64,000 nucleotides of DNA, from assembly GCF_014699055.1 (NCBI RefSeq), contig NZ_JACXAC010000006.1, positions 434,001-498,000 of the forward strand, given 5' to 3'. How positions within the stretch are numbered: the stretch's first letter is position 1; each line of letters begins with the position of its first letter. Made by a program: the position numbers and the translations under genes. This DNA comes from Hymenobacter armeniacus. Its GTDB lineage: Bacteria; Bacteroidota; Bacteroidia; Cytophagales; Hymenobacteraceae. A model generated the notes under the pieces. That model did not search any database and had not been told where the DNA came from. It worked only from the letters and a program-made list of their open reading frames with translations. Below are positions 53,339-63,509 of this stretch, in pieces.

Positions 53339-53716
53339 TTATTTAACTACCAGCGTGCCGCGCAGCATGCCCATGCCGCAGGTGAAGTCGAAGCGCCCGG
53401 CCTCTTGGGGCAGCAGCTCCACCAGCGTGGTCTGGAAGGCAGGCAGGTCGCGCCGCACGCTGAAATCGGGCATCAGCAGCTCTTCGGAGCAGCTGTTTTC
53501 TTCGTCGCGGTAGAAGTGCAGCTGCACCGGCTTGCCGCGCTCCACCTCAATTACGTCGGGCGAATAGCCGCCCTTCACGGTGATGTCGACTTCCTGCACG
53601 CCGCCCGATGAAGACACGGCGCTGGCCGTTTGGCGGGCCGAAAAAAAGAAATACCAAACGACGAAGGCGGCCAGGGCCAAACCGGCAATGGTGACGATGA
53701 TTTCGGAAGAGTCCAT
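53339..53716 (-). CDS. Membrane-anchored cupredoxin-like protein
   Basis: A 125-residue protein with one N-terminal transmembrane helix (MDSSEIIVTIAGLALAAFVVWYFFF) and a periplasmic cupredoxin domain (about 42-125). Likely copper ligands are the Cys in ENSCSEELLMPDF and Cys and Met in DFTCGMGMLRG. The usual first His is not evident, so it may be a Cys/Met-type Cu(I) site. It sits 34 nt after the copper ATPase and probably hands over or receives its metal. Confidence 0.85.
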   Translation of the reverse strand: MDSSEIIVTIAGLALAAFVVWYFFFSARQTASAVSSSGGVQEVDITVKGGYSPDVIEVERGKPVQLHFYRDEENSCSEELLMPDFSVRRDLPAFQTTLVELLPQEAGRFDFTCGMGMLRGTLVVK

Positions 53717-53750
53717 GGCATGATTTGATTTAGCGCGACATGGCGTTCTG

Positions 53751-56030
<2,280 letters not shown>

Positions 56031-56168
56031 GGCGCAGGCAACGGCTAACGTCCGCTTATACGGCGGTGCCCTGCCTTAACAACCGGGGGCCGAACCGCGT
56101 TGCAAAGGAACGGGGCGACCACCCCGCCGCCGGTACGGAATGCGGCGCGAAACCTGCGAAATTTCTGC

Positions 56169-57188
56169 CTACACCGCGTGCAGAATGACGTAGAGCGACA
56201 CCACCGACACCACGCCCCACAGCAACACGCCCAGCACGTAGGGCCGCGCCCCCACCGCCCGCAGCACCCCGGCCGACAGCCCCGCGCCGATGAAAAACAG
56301 CGTCACAGTGAGACCCACCTTGGCCAGGCGCACCAGCACGTCCCCCACGGGCTTCATTTCCGGCAGCCAGGTGTTGAGCAGCATGGCCGCAATGAAGCCC
56401 AGGATGAAATACGGCAGCTTCACCTTCACGCCTTTTTGCTTGAAGGCAAAAGCGGTTCCGAGCGCCACCGGAATAATCCAGAGCGCGCGGGCCAGCTTCA
56501 CGGTGGTGGCCACCTGCAGGGCCTGGTCGCCGTAGGCCGCGGCCGCGCCCACCACCGAGCTGGTGTCGTGAATGGCAATGGCGCACCACAGCCCAAACTG
56601 GTTTTGCGTCATGGCCAGGGCGTGGCCGATGGGCGGAAACGCAAACAAGGCCAGCGCGTTGAGCACGAACACCGTACCCAGCGCCACCGAGATTTCTTCG
56701 TCCTTGGCCCGCAGCACCGGCGCCACCGCCGCAATGGCCGAGCCCCCGCAAATGGCGGTGCCGCACGAAATCAGGTGCGTCACCGAGCGGTTCAGCTTCA
56801 GCCAGCGGCCCGCGAAGTAGCCCAGCACCAGCGTGCCGCAAATGGACGCCACCGTGAACAGCAGGCCCTCGCGCCCGGCCTGCACCGCCGCGTGCGCGTT
56901 CATCCCAAAGCCCAGCCCGATAACCGAAAACTGCAGCAGCTTGGCCGTGGCCTTTTTGGTGTGGGCCCCGAACGGGTTGCCCACGGTTTGGGCCAGCACC
57001 AAGCCCAGCGCCAGCGCCACCGGCGGCGAAGCCCACGGCGAGAGGCAGTACAGCAGCACCAGTCCAAACACCACTTGCTGCAGCGTAAACGTTGCGCCCA
57101 GCAGCGTGTGCGGTGCATGGAAACGCCGAAACGGGCCCTGGTGGGCCGCGCCGGTGTTTTCGGTGAGATTGGGTAGTAGCTGAGGCAT
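56169..57188 (-). CDS. YeiH/UPF0324 family membrane transporter
   Basis: A 339-residue protein with about ten transmembrane helices of the UPF0324 (Cons_hypoth698) family, annotated as putative sulfate exporters. Signatures are GLVLAQTVGNPFG, SVIGLGFGMNAHAA, ISCGTAICGGSAIAA and CAIAIHDTSSVVGAA. It lies just downstream of a LysR gene on the same strand, the arrangement seen with YeiE-YeiH in E. coli, and the intervening 84 nt hold a palindrome. The substrate is not established. Confidence 0.9.
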   Translation of the reverse strand: MPQLLPNLTENTGAAHQGPFRRFHAPHTLLGATFTLQQVVFGLVLLYCLSPWASPPVALALGLVLAQTVGNPFGAHTKKATAKLLQFSVIGLGFGMNAHAAVQAGREGLLFTVASICGTLVLGYFAGRWLKLNRSVTHLISCGTAICGGSAIAAVAPVLRAKDEEISVALGTVFVLNALALFAFPPIGHALAMTQNQFGLWCAIAIHDTSSVVGAAAAYGDQALQVATTVKLARALWIIPVALGTAFAFKQKGVKVKLPYFILGFIAAMLLNTWLPEMKPVGDVLVRLAKVGLTVTLFFIGAGLSAGVLRAVGARPYVLGVLLWGVVSVVSLYVILHAV

Positions 57189-57210
57189 TGGGCGGGAGGA
57201 GTTTGCGCCC

Positions 57211-57218
57211 CAAAATTA
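57211..57218 (-). promoter_or_regulatory. -7 element of the YeiH-family gene
   Basis: TAATTTTG on the minus strand is an exact TAnnTTTG 22 nt before the ATG. No -33 element is present, as expected for an activator-dependent promoter. Confidence 0.55.
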
Positions 57219-57251
57219 CGCCTGTGCTCACCTGTCGGATAATGGCAAAAT

Positions 57252-57266
57252 GTTATTTGAAATAAC
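57252..57266. promoter_or_regulatory. Palindrome, probable LysR operator
   Basis: GTTATTTGAAATAAC is a perfect 7+1+7 palindrome in an AT-rich patch, centred about 55 bp upstream of the predicted start of the YeiH-family gene. LysR regulators bind such dyads near -65. A related GGTTAT half-site follows. Confidence 0.55.
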
Positions 57267-57272
57267 CTCAGG

Positions 57273-58184
57273 TTATACCAAAGTCTTGCACTCGGCTTGC
57301 GCAAAGCTCAGAAACCGCTGGGCCGCGCGGGCTAGTGGCTGCCCCTGCACCCACACCGCCTCAAACTGCCGGGCCAGCTGCAAGCCTGCGATGGGCACTA
57401 CTTCGAGCAGCCCGGCGGCCAGCTCCCGCGTCAGCGCCCGCCGCGACACGAAGCCCAACGCCTCCGGCGCCGCCTCCAGATAGGCCTTGATGGCCTCGGT
57501 GTTATCGAAATAAAACGCCACCTGCAGGCTGCTGAGCTTGATTTTGAGCTCGCGCAGGGCAAACTCCAGCACCTCCAGCGTGCCCGAGCCCCGCTCGCGC
57601 AGCACCAGCGGGTGGGCCAGGGCCTCGGCCAGTGGCACGGGTGCGGCCGGCGGGCCGGCGGGGGTGGCGCGGCGCACGGCCACCAGCTCGTCGGGCAGCA
57701 GCAGCTCGTAGTGCAGGTCGCGGCTTTTGGTGCGGCCTTCCACAAAGCCCAGGTCCAACTCGTTGCGCAGCAGGGCCTCGGCAATGCGCTCGGAGTTGGC
57801 GTTGAGCAGGGTGAGGCGCACCTTGGGGTGCCGGGCCTGAAAAGCGGGCAGCAAGCCCGGCAGCACGTACTGGCTGAGGGTGGTGCTGGCGCCCAGGCGC
57901 AGGCGGCCGGCAGCTTCGTCGGGGTCGCGCAGGGCCAGGAGTTGGTCTTCGAACTGCTGGGCCGAGGCGGCCACGGCTTCGGCGTGGGCCTGCAGCAGGC
58001 GGCCGGCTTCGGTGAGGGCCACGCGGTTGCCGCGGCGCTCCAGCAGGCGCTGGCCGTGCTGCTTTTCCAGCTCGTGCAGGTGCTTGGTCACGGCGGGCTG
58101 GGTCACGAAGAGCTCCTGCGCCGCCTTCGTGAAACTCAGGTGCCGGGCCACGGCCGCAAACACGCGCAAACGGAAATCGGACAT
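57273..58184 (-). CDS. LysR-family transcriptional regulator
   Basis: A 303-residue regulator. The N-terminal winged helix-turn-helix (FAAVARHLSFTKAAQELFVTQPAVTKHLHELEKQHG, about 7-42) is followed by a coiled-coil and a two-lobe effector domain. The start 58184 (MSDFRLRVFAAV) is chosen because the DNA-binding domain begins there. It lies upstream of the YeiH-family gene with a palindrome between, so it probably activates it. A TACCTTGC element lies 4 nt before its ATG. Confidence 0.93.
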   Translation of the reverse strand: MSDFRLRVFAAVARHLSFTKAAQELFVTQPAVTKHLHELEKQHGQRLLERRGNRVALTEAGRLLQAHAEAVAASAQQFEDQLLALRDPDEAAGRLRLGASTTLSQYVLPGLLPAFQARHPKVRLTLLNANSERIAEALLRNELDLGFVEGRTKSRDLHYELLLPDELVAVRRATPAGPPAAPVPLAEALAHPLVLRERGSGTLEVLEFALRELKIKLSSLQVAFYFDNTEAIKAYLEAAPEALGFVSRRALTRELAAGLLEVVPIAGLQLARQFEAVWVQGQPLARAAQRFLSFAQAECKTLV

Positions 58185-58188
58185 GCCC

Positions 58189-58196
58189 GCAAGGTA
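58189..58196 (-). promoter_or_regulatory. Possible -7 element of lysR, leaderless spacing
   Basis: TACCTTGC ends 4 nt before the ATG at 58184, the same spacing as the polycysteine ORF promoter. If functional, transcript and coding start coincide. Confidence 0.4.
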
Positions 58197-58206
58197 CGGG
58201 ACCGGG

Positions 58207-58234
58207 GTAGAGACGCAATATGTTGCGTCTCTAC
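58207..58234. repeat. Palindromic repeat C3
   Basis: GTAGAGACGCAA and TTGCGTCTCTAC are perfect 12-bp arms around TATG, 28 nt in all. It differs from 52523-52550 in only 2 bases. It lies between lysR and the GNAT gene. Confidence 0.85.
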
Positions 58235-58260
58235 TTCGTTCAAGGGCCCTGCCAAACCGC

Positions 58261-58713
58261 CTAGCGCAGTTCCTTGCGCATGCACACGCTGTTTTCCACG
58301 CCGACGTACTGCCCGTAGTTGGGCGTGCGGGCATAGCCGCTTTTCTCGTACAGCCGAATGGCTTCCGGCTGCTTCTTGCCGGTTTCGAGCACGCAGCCGG
58401 CGTAGCCCAGCTCGCGGGCCCAGCGCTCCAGCTCCGCCAGCACGGCCGGGGCCACGCCCGTGCCCCGGTGCGCGGGCGCCACAAACATGCGCTTGATTTC
58501 CATGTGGTCGGGCGCAAATTCCTTCATGGCGCCGCAGCCCACGGGCTCGTCATCGGCGTAGGCCACCACCGCGTGCTTTATCAGGTCAATCTTGTTGAAT
58601 TGCGCGTAAAATGCGTGTTCGTCGCCATCGCGCCGCGCCAGGTCCTGGTCGAGCAGCTGCACGAGGGCGCGGAAATCGGCGTTGTCGGAAGTGGTGCGGA
58701 GGAGGCGTGGCAT
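58261..58713 (-). CDS. GNAT-family N-acetyltransferase
   Basis: A 150-residue acetyltransferase. The acetyl-CoA site lies in EIKRMFVAPAHRGTGVAPAVLAELERWARELGY (R/QxxGxG/A type) and the C-terminal strand holds AIRLYEKSGYARTPNYG. The substrate is unknown. ATG 58713 begins the domain; an in-frame ATG at 58725 would add four residues. It is the last gene of the Kai-operon run, 30 nt after the response regulator. Confidence 0.88.
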   Translation of the reverse strand: MPRLLRTTSDNADFRALVQLLDQDLARRDGDEHAFYAQFNKIDLIKHAVVAYADDEPVGCGAMKEFAPDHMEIKRMFVAPAHRGTGVAPAVLAELERWARELGYAGCVLETGKKQPEAIRLYEKSGYARTPNYGQYVGVENSVCMRKELR

Positions 58714-58743
58714 AATGAACGGCAAGTATAACCGAGCTAGCCC

Positions 58744-59163
58744 TTACTCCGGCAAATGGCGGTTGAAATGCTTGCTCAGTACGTCGTTGAGCTTGTCCCG
58801 GGTCAGGGGCTTGTTGAGAAAGCCGGCGATGTTGAGTCGCTGCACGCGGTCCACGTCCTGGGGGTGCAGCGAGGTGGTGAGCATCACGATGATGATGGCC
58901 TGCTTTTCGGGCAGCGGCAGCTGGTCGTAAGCAGCCAAGAACTGAAAGCCGTCCATGACGGGCATTTTCACGTCGAGCAGAATCAGGGCCGGGCAGTCGG
59001 GGCTGGCGGCCTGGCAATGAATTTTCACCAGCTCCAGCGCTTCCTGGCCGTTGAGGGCCACCAGCAGACGGTCGGTGATGTTCAGGCGCTTAATCAGCAG
59101 GCTATTGAGGTAGTTCGTCGTCTGGTCGTCGTCGACAAGGAGAGCGCAGGTAAGCTTTTGCAT
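58744..59163 (-). CDS. Single-domain response regulator (CheY/Rcp-like)
   Basis: A 139-residue receiver with no output domain. The acidic residues are Asp11-Asp13, the phosphoacceptor Asp64 (ILLDVKMPVMDG), the Thr/Ser switch in MLTTS and the Lys in LNKPLTRDKL. It belongs to the long-receiver group often linked to PAS/phytochrome kinases. It lies 50 nt after the PAS kinase, which is probably its partner. Confidence 0.92.
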   Translation of the reverse strand: MQKLTCALLVDDDQTTNYLNSLLIKRLNITDRLLVALNGQEALELVKIHCQAASPDCPALILLDVKMPVMDGFQFLAAYDQLPLPEKQAIIIVMLTTSLHPQDVDRVQRLNIAGFLNKPLTRDKLNDVLSKHFNRHLPE

Positions 59164-59213
59164 GAGCGGGACAGACGAAAAACGGGCGCCTGAACCGCAC
59201 GCGGGTCCAAGGA

Positions 59214-60926
59214 TTACCGGCTAAAGTACACCGAAAACGTGGTGCCCCGGCCGAGCTCGCTCCGCACGGCAATGCGGCCGCCGGCGTTTTCCACCATTTT
59301 CTTCACCATGTAGAGCCCGATGCCCGAGCCCTCCACGTGGTCGTGAAAGCGCTGAAACATGCCGAACAGCTTTTGCTCGCTGGCCGCGTCCAGGCCCAGG
59401 CCGTTGTCCTCCACTTCGAGCAGCACGCCCGCGTCCTGGGGCCGGGCCTGCAGGCGCACCCGCGGCACCCGGTCGGGGGCGCGGTATTTGAGGGCGTTGC
59501 TCAGCAGGTTGAAAATCACCGAGCGCAGGTTTTTCTCCGAAAACAGCACCGTGGGCACCGCGTCCACGTCCACCAGCAGCTGCGCCCCGGTGCTCTGGAT
59601 GAGCGGGTCGAGGTCGAGGCGCACGTTGCGCACCACCTCGGCCAAGTGCACGGGCTCGGTGGGCAGGCCGTGCTCCTTTTGCAGCTTGCTCACGTCGGTG
59701 AGCTGCTCAATGGTGCGCTTGAAGCGGTTCACCGAGTCCTGCATCAGGTCCAGAATGGGCCGCACGGGCTCGCTCTGCACGGTTTCGCGCGGCAGCTCCA
59801 GGAGCAAGGCGTCGAGCAGGCCCTCGATGTTGCTGATGGGCGCCTTGAGGTCGTGCGAAGCCGTGTAGATGAAGTTGTCCAGGTCCACGTTCACGCGCAT
59901 GAGCTGGGCGTTGTTTTCGCGCAGCTGGCGCTGGCCCTGGTCGATGCGCTCGAGGGCCAGCTTGTGCTCGTGAATGTCGGTGTAGGTGCCTACCCACTGC
60001 ATAATCTCGCCCTGCTCGTTGCGCGAGGGCAGGGCGCGCCCCAGCATCCAGCGGTGCTCGCCGGCGCCGTTGCGGATGCGGCATTCCACCTCGAAGGGCT
60101 CGCCGGTGCGCAGGCTGTGTTCCCACCGCTCCTGGGCAGCCACGGCGTCGTCGGGGTGCAGGCGGGCGCGCCAGGAGCGGTCCACGGCCAGTCCTTCGCC
60201 GGGCTCGTGGCCGATGTAGTCGTACCAGCGGCGGTTGCGGTAAGTGTTTTCGCCGGCCGCGCTGGCCGTCCAGGCTATCTGGGAAATGCCTTCGAGCAGG
60301 CGGCTGGCTTCGGCGGCGGCGCGCTCGCCGGCCAGGCGGGCGGCTTCCTCGCGCTTCAGTTCCTCGCTCTGGCGGTCGAGCAGGGCGTTCTGCTCCTCCA
60401 CCTGCGCCCGAATGGCCGTGATTTCGCGCTGCGCCGACAGGTCCGTCACTATCATGGCCAGCGTGGGCGTCTCGTTGAAGCTCAGCACGTTCATGCTCAC
60501 CGAAAACGGCACCAGCGCGCCGGCGCGGTTTTTCAGCGGCAGCTCGCCCTTGCTTTTGCCCTCCCATCCCTGTCGCAGCAATTCGGCCCAGTAGTCGCGA
60601 AACGCCAGCGGCACGAAGCTCTCGAAAGCGCTGCCCATGATTTCGCCCATGGCTAGGCCCAGCAGCCCGGCCAAGCAGGCGTTGCAATAGAGCACGGTGG
60701 CGTCTTCGCTCAGCAGCAGGGCGCCCTCGTTCATCTGCTCGATGAGGGTGCGGTAGCCCTGGTCGGCGCCCTGCAGCGTGAAAATGCGCGGCCCCTCGCT
60801 GCCCTGCACGGCCAGCGCGTCCACGGCGCCCGAGCGGATGGCGTGAATCAGCTCCTGCGCTTCCTCCAGCTGGTCGCGCAGCGCCTCGTTTTCACGGGCC
60901 AGGTCCACGGGCGGCGGTTTACTCAT
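59214..60926 (-). CDS. PAS-domain histidine kinase of the Kai module
   Basis: A 570-residue cytoplasmic kinase without transmembrane helices. An N-terminal coiled-coil (1-30) leads to the segment IRSGAVDALAVQGSEGPRIF and PAS 1 (about 60-175). A second coiled-coil and PAS 2 (about 210-320; ISQIAWTASAAGENTYRNRRWYDYIG) follow. HisKA has YTASHDLKAPISNIEGLLDAL with His near 355, and the HATPase has N-box NLLSNALKYRAPD and G-box DNGLGLD and GSGIGLYMVKKMVENAGG. It overlaps the kaiB gene before it by 8 nt. It is a likely output or input kinase of the Kai timer, in place of SasA. Confidence 0.93.
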   Translation of the reverse strand: MSKPPPVDLARENEALRDQLEEAQELIHAIRSGAVDALAVQGSEGPRIFTLQGADQGYRTLIEQMNEGALLLSEDATVLYCNACLAGLLGLAMGEIMGSAFESFVPLAFRDYWAELLRQGWEGKSKGELPLKNRAGALVPFSVSMNVLSFNETPTLAMIVTDLSAQREITAIRAQVEEQNALLDRQSEELKREEAARLAGERAAAEASRLLEGISQIAWTASAAGENTYRNRRWYDYIGHEPGEGLAVDRSWRARLHPDDAVAAQERWEHSLRTGEPFEVECRIRNGAGEHRWMLGRALPSRNEQGEIMQWVGTYTDIHEHKLALERIDQGQRQLRENNAQLMRVNVDLDNFIYTASHDLKAPISNIEGLLDALLLELPRETVQSEPVRPILDLMQDSVNRFKRTIEQLTDVSKLQKEHGLPTEPVHLAEVVRNVRLDLDPLIQSTGAQLLVDVDAVPTVLFSEKNLRSVIFNLLSNALKYRAPDRVPRVRLQARPQDAGVLLEVEDNGLGLDAASEQKLFGMFQRFHDHVEGSGIGLYMVKKMVENAGGRIAVRSELGRGTTFSVYFSR

Positions 60927-61266
60927 GGCCGGCCGGGTCGTCGAGGGGCGACACCACGCCCAGGGCCTTGAGCACCCGCGCGCGGTCCGTAAAGTCGCCC
61001 ACCATGCGGCGCACCAAGCCGGGGCGCAGCTTGATGAGCGTGGGCACGCCGATGAGGTCGTGCTCCTGGGCCAGTTCGGGCTGTTGGTACACGTCTATTA
61101 TCAGCAGTTCGTAGCGCCCTTTCAGGTGCTGCTCGCAGATGTCTTTGATGTTGCGGACGGCGCGCGTCGAATTGGGCGTGGCCCCCGTGATGTACAGGTG
61201 CAACAAGTATTCGGGGCCCGGGCGCTCGGAAGGGTCCAGAAAATCCGGAAATGGTTCAGGTTCCAT
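60919..61266 (-). CDS. kaiB: KaiB-domain protein 2
   Basis: A 115-residue thioredoxin-fold KaiB homologue. An N-terminal extension (MEPEPFPDFLDPSERPG) precedes LLHLYITGATPNSTRAVRNIKDICEQHLKGRYELLIIDVYQQPEL and the KaiB-like LIGVPTLIKLRPGLVRRMVGDFTD. The last part is shorter than in canonical KaiB and lacks LIGLDL. Its 3' end overlaps the kinase by 8 nt, so it is probably a dedicated partner of that kinase. It differs clearly from the neighbouring kaiB. Confidence 0.9.
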   Translation of the reverse strand: MEPEPFPDFLDPSERPGPEYLLHLYITGATPNSTRAVRNIKDICEQHLKGRYELLIIDVYQQPELAQEHDLIGVPTLIKLRPGLVRRMVGDFTDRARVLKALGVVSPLDDPAGHE

Positions 61267-61275
61267 CGGCCAGGG

Positions 61276-61587
61276 TTATTTCAGCATGGGGCGCACATCG
61301 AGCCCCACCAGCACCTTTTCCTCGTTCGAGAGGTCGCCAATGATTTTGCGGATGGGCTCGGGCACCTTGCGCACCAGCGTGGGGATGGCCAGAATCTGGT
61401 CGCCCTCGGCCAGCTGCGGGTTCACCAGCAAGTCAATGACCTCCAGCTTGTAGCGGCCTTTGAGGTGCTGCTCGCAATACTTGCGCAGGTTGGCCACGGC
61501 CGTCACCGACTTGGGCGTTTGGCCGGCCACGTACAGGCGCAGCTCCCAGGTTTCGTCGCCGAGGGGGTCGTTCAAATCTTCAGCCAT
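61276..61587 (-). CDS. kaiB: KaiB-domain protein 1 (canonical-like)
   Basis: A 103-residue KaiB homologue. The match to cyanobacterial KaiB is close: LRLYVAGQTPKSVTAVANLRKYCEQ, YKLEVIDLLVNPQLAEGDQ, ILAIPTLVRKVPEPIRKIIGDLS and EKVLVGLD. In cyanobacteria KaiB refolds to bind KaiC and antagonise it. ATG 61587 is chosen over 61620 because it gives the family N-terminus. It lies between kaiC (47 nt) and kaiB 2 (9 nt). Confidence 0.94.
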   Translation of the reverse strand: MAEDLNDPLGDETWELRLYVAGQTPKSVTAVANLRKYCEQHLKGRYKLEVIDLLVNPQLAEGDQILAIPTLVRKVPEPIRKIIGDLSNEEKVLVGLDVRPMLK

Positions 61588-61634
61588 GGAAAGGGTACTA
61601 AATGCGGAGGCCGGAGGCAACTCGGGTATACGGA

Positions 61635-63377
61635 TTAATTGCCGGGCTGGCCGGTTGGCGGCGTTTTTACCGCCGGCGGGTTGGCCGCTACAATGCGCTG
61701 CTTGCCGGTTTGCAGGGCTTCCTGACGGGTTTGCTCGTGCGTGCTGATTTGGCGCAGCTCCTCTTCCACCGACTCAAACTCGGTGCGCAGGTTGGCAATG
61801 TTGGCTTCCAGCATGCGGCGGCGGCGCGCCAGCTCGCGGTCGCGGCGCTCGGCTTCCTGCTGGGCGGCCAGGGCCTGGGCGTGCTCCTCCAGCTGCTGGG
61901 TGAGGCGGCTGGCGCCCGTCACGATGCCCGTGGGGCCCAGCACCACGTCGAGCAGCTCGATGCCGCCGTCGGTCACGATGAACTCGCGCACCTGGTTGGA
62001 GTGCGCCATGCCGCGCGATTTGAGGATGCTCAGGCCGCGGTTGCGCTCGCCCACGCCCTCCAGGTCGCGCACCGAAATCCACGTGTCGACCAGCGACGAC
62101 ACGCCTTCTTCCGTCATCTCGGCGCGGCCCATGCCGCCGTTCACCAGGGCCGTGAAGTAGGCCGTGATACCGCTCACCTTCAGGAAGTCGATGAGGCGCG
62201 TGAGCATGCTCCGCACTTCGGAGAGGTTGCCCACCGTGATGAGGTTGGTGATGGGGTCGATGACCACGGCGTCGGGGCGGAACTCCTTCACCAGGCGGTG
62301 CAGCGTCACGAGGTGCTGCTCCAGGCCGTTGAGGGTGGGGCGCGAAGCCTCGATGCGCAGGCGGCCTTCGGCCACGTGGTTTTCCAGGCCAATGCTTACC
62401 GAAGCCATGTTGCGCATGAGCTGCTGCGGCGATTCTTCAAACGCAAAAAACAGGCAGCGCTTGCCCTCCTGACATATTTGCTGGGCAAAAGAAGCGGCGA
62501 GCGTGGTTTTGGCCGTGCCGGCCGTGCCGGTCACGAGCACGCTGCTGCCCACGAAGAAGCCGCGCCGGCCAAACATCTCGTCCAGCGCCGGCACCCCCGA
62601 CGATACCACGTCGTTCGACACCTGGTGCTCCAAGCGCAGCGACGTCACGGGCAGCACCGAAATGCCTTCGCCGGTGATGAGGTAAGGGTACTCGTTGGTG
62701 CCGTGGGTGCTGCCGCGGTACTTCACCACGCGCAGGCGGCGGGTCGTGATTTGGTCAATCACGCGGTTGTCGAGCAGAATCACGCAGTCCGACACGTACT
62801 CTTCCAGCCCTTGGCGCGTGAGGGTGCCGTCGCCGCGCTCGGCGGTGATGATGGTGGTCACGCCCTTGTCCTTTAGCCAGCGAAACAGCCGGCGAATTTC
62901 CGAGCGCAGCACGCTCTCGTTGGGGAAGCCCGAAAACAACGACTCGATGGTATCCAACACCACGCGCTTGGCCCCGATGGAATCGATGGCGTAGCCCAGG
63001 CGAATGAAGAGGCCTTCGAGGTCGTACTCGCCGGTTTCTTCAATCTCGGAGCGGTCGACGTGCACGTGGTCGACGCGCAGCATTCTGCGGGCCTGCAAAT
63101 CTTTCAGGTCGAAGCCCAGCGAGGCCACGTTGGCGGTCAGCTCTTCGGCGGTTTCCTCGAAGGCCATGAGCACGCCGGGCTCGTCGAACTCGGTGATGCC
63201 GCGCACCAGGAACTCAATGCCCATCAGGGTTTTGCCACAGCCCGCGCTGCCGCAAACGAGCGTGGGCCGGCCCTTGGGCAGGCCGCCTTCGGTGATTTCG
63301 TCCAGCCCCTCGATGCCGGTGGGCGCTTTGGGCAATTGAGGCAGCGTAGAAGAGGCGGAAGAAGAATACTCTTGCAT
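61635..63377 (-). CDS. kaiC: KaiC-family ATPase/autokinase with C-terminal coiled-coil
   Basis: A 580-residue protein with two RecA-like domains. CI has P-loop GSAGCGKT (43-50) and catalytic Glu73-Glu74; CII has P-loop GTAGTAKT (283-290) and Glu313-Glu314. The position of the cyanobacterial phosphosites S431/T432 is S426-S427 here (TEEGVSSLVDT), a Ser-Ser pair. The C-terminus is not the short A-loop tail: about 90 residues (490-580) form a predicted coiled-coil rich in Glu, Arg and Gln. Similar extensions in Rhodobacter KaiC make dodecamers in an hourglass timer. It begins the Kai operon. Confidence 0.96.
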   Translation of the reverse strand: MQEYSSSASSTLPQLPKAPTGIEGLDEITEGGLPKGRPTLVCGSAGCGKTLMGIEFLVRGITEFDEPGVLMAFEETAEELTANVASLGFDLKDLQARRMLRVDHVHVDRSEIEETGEYDLEGLFIRLGYAIDSIGAKRVVLDTIESLFSGFPNESVLRSEIRRLFRWLKDKGVTTIITAERGDGTLTRQGLEEYVSDCVILLDNRVIDQITTRRLRVVKYRGSTHGTNEYPYLITGEGISVLPVTSLRLEHQVSNDVVSSGVPALDEMFGRRGFFVGSSVLVTGTAGTAKTTLAASFAQQICQEGKRCLFFAFEESPQQLMRNMASVSIGLENHVAEGRLRIEASRPTLNGLEQHLVTLHRLVKEFRPDAVVIDPITNLITVGNLSEVRSMLTRLIDFLKVSGITAYFTALVNGGMGRAEMTEEGVSSLVDTWISVRDLEGVGERNRGLSILKSRGMAHSNQVREFIVTDGGIELLDVVLGPTGIVTGASRLTQQLEEHAQALAAQQEAERRDRELARRRRMLEANIANLRTEFESVEEELRQISTHEQTRQEALQTGKQRIVAANPPAVKTPPTGQPGN

Positions 63378-63396
63378 GGATAGGGAGGCTAGCCTG

Positions 63397-63404
63397 CAAA
63401 GTTA
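63397..63404 (-). promoter_or_regulatory. -7 element of the Kai operon
   Basis: TAACTTTG on the minus strand is an exact TAnnTTTG 19 nt before the kaiC ATG, predicting a very short leader. No -33 TTTG is seen, so another factor may be needed. Confidence 0.5.
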
Positions 63405-63509
63405 ATCGGCGGGGCCGCACATTCGGGGGCGGGCCTCGCTCACGCCGTGGGGCCACGGCGTGCGCCGTCCCAACCGTGCCCGATACCGCCGGTGGGCCTG
63501 CCGCGCCGG

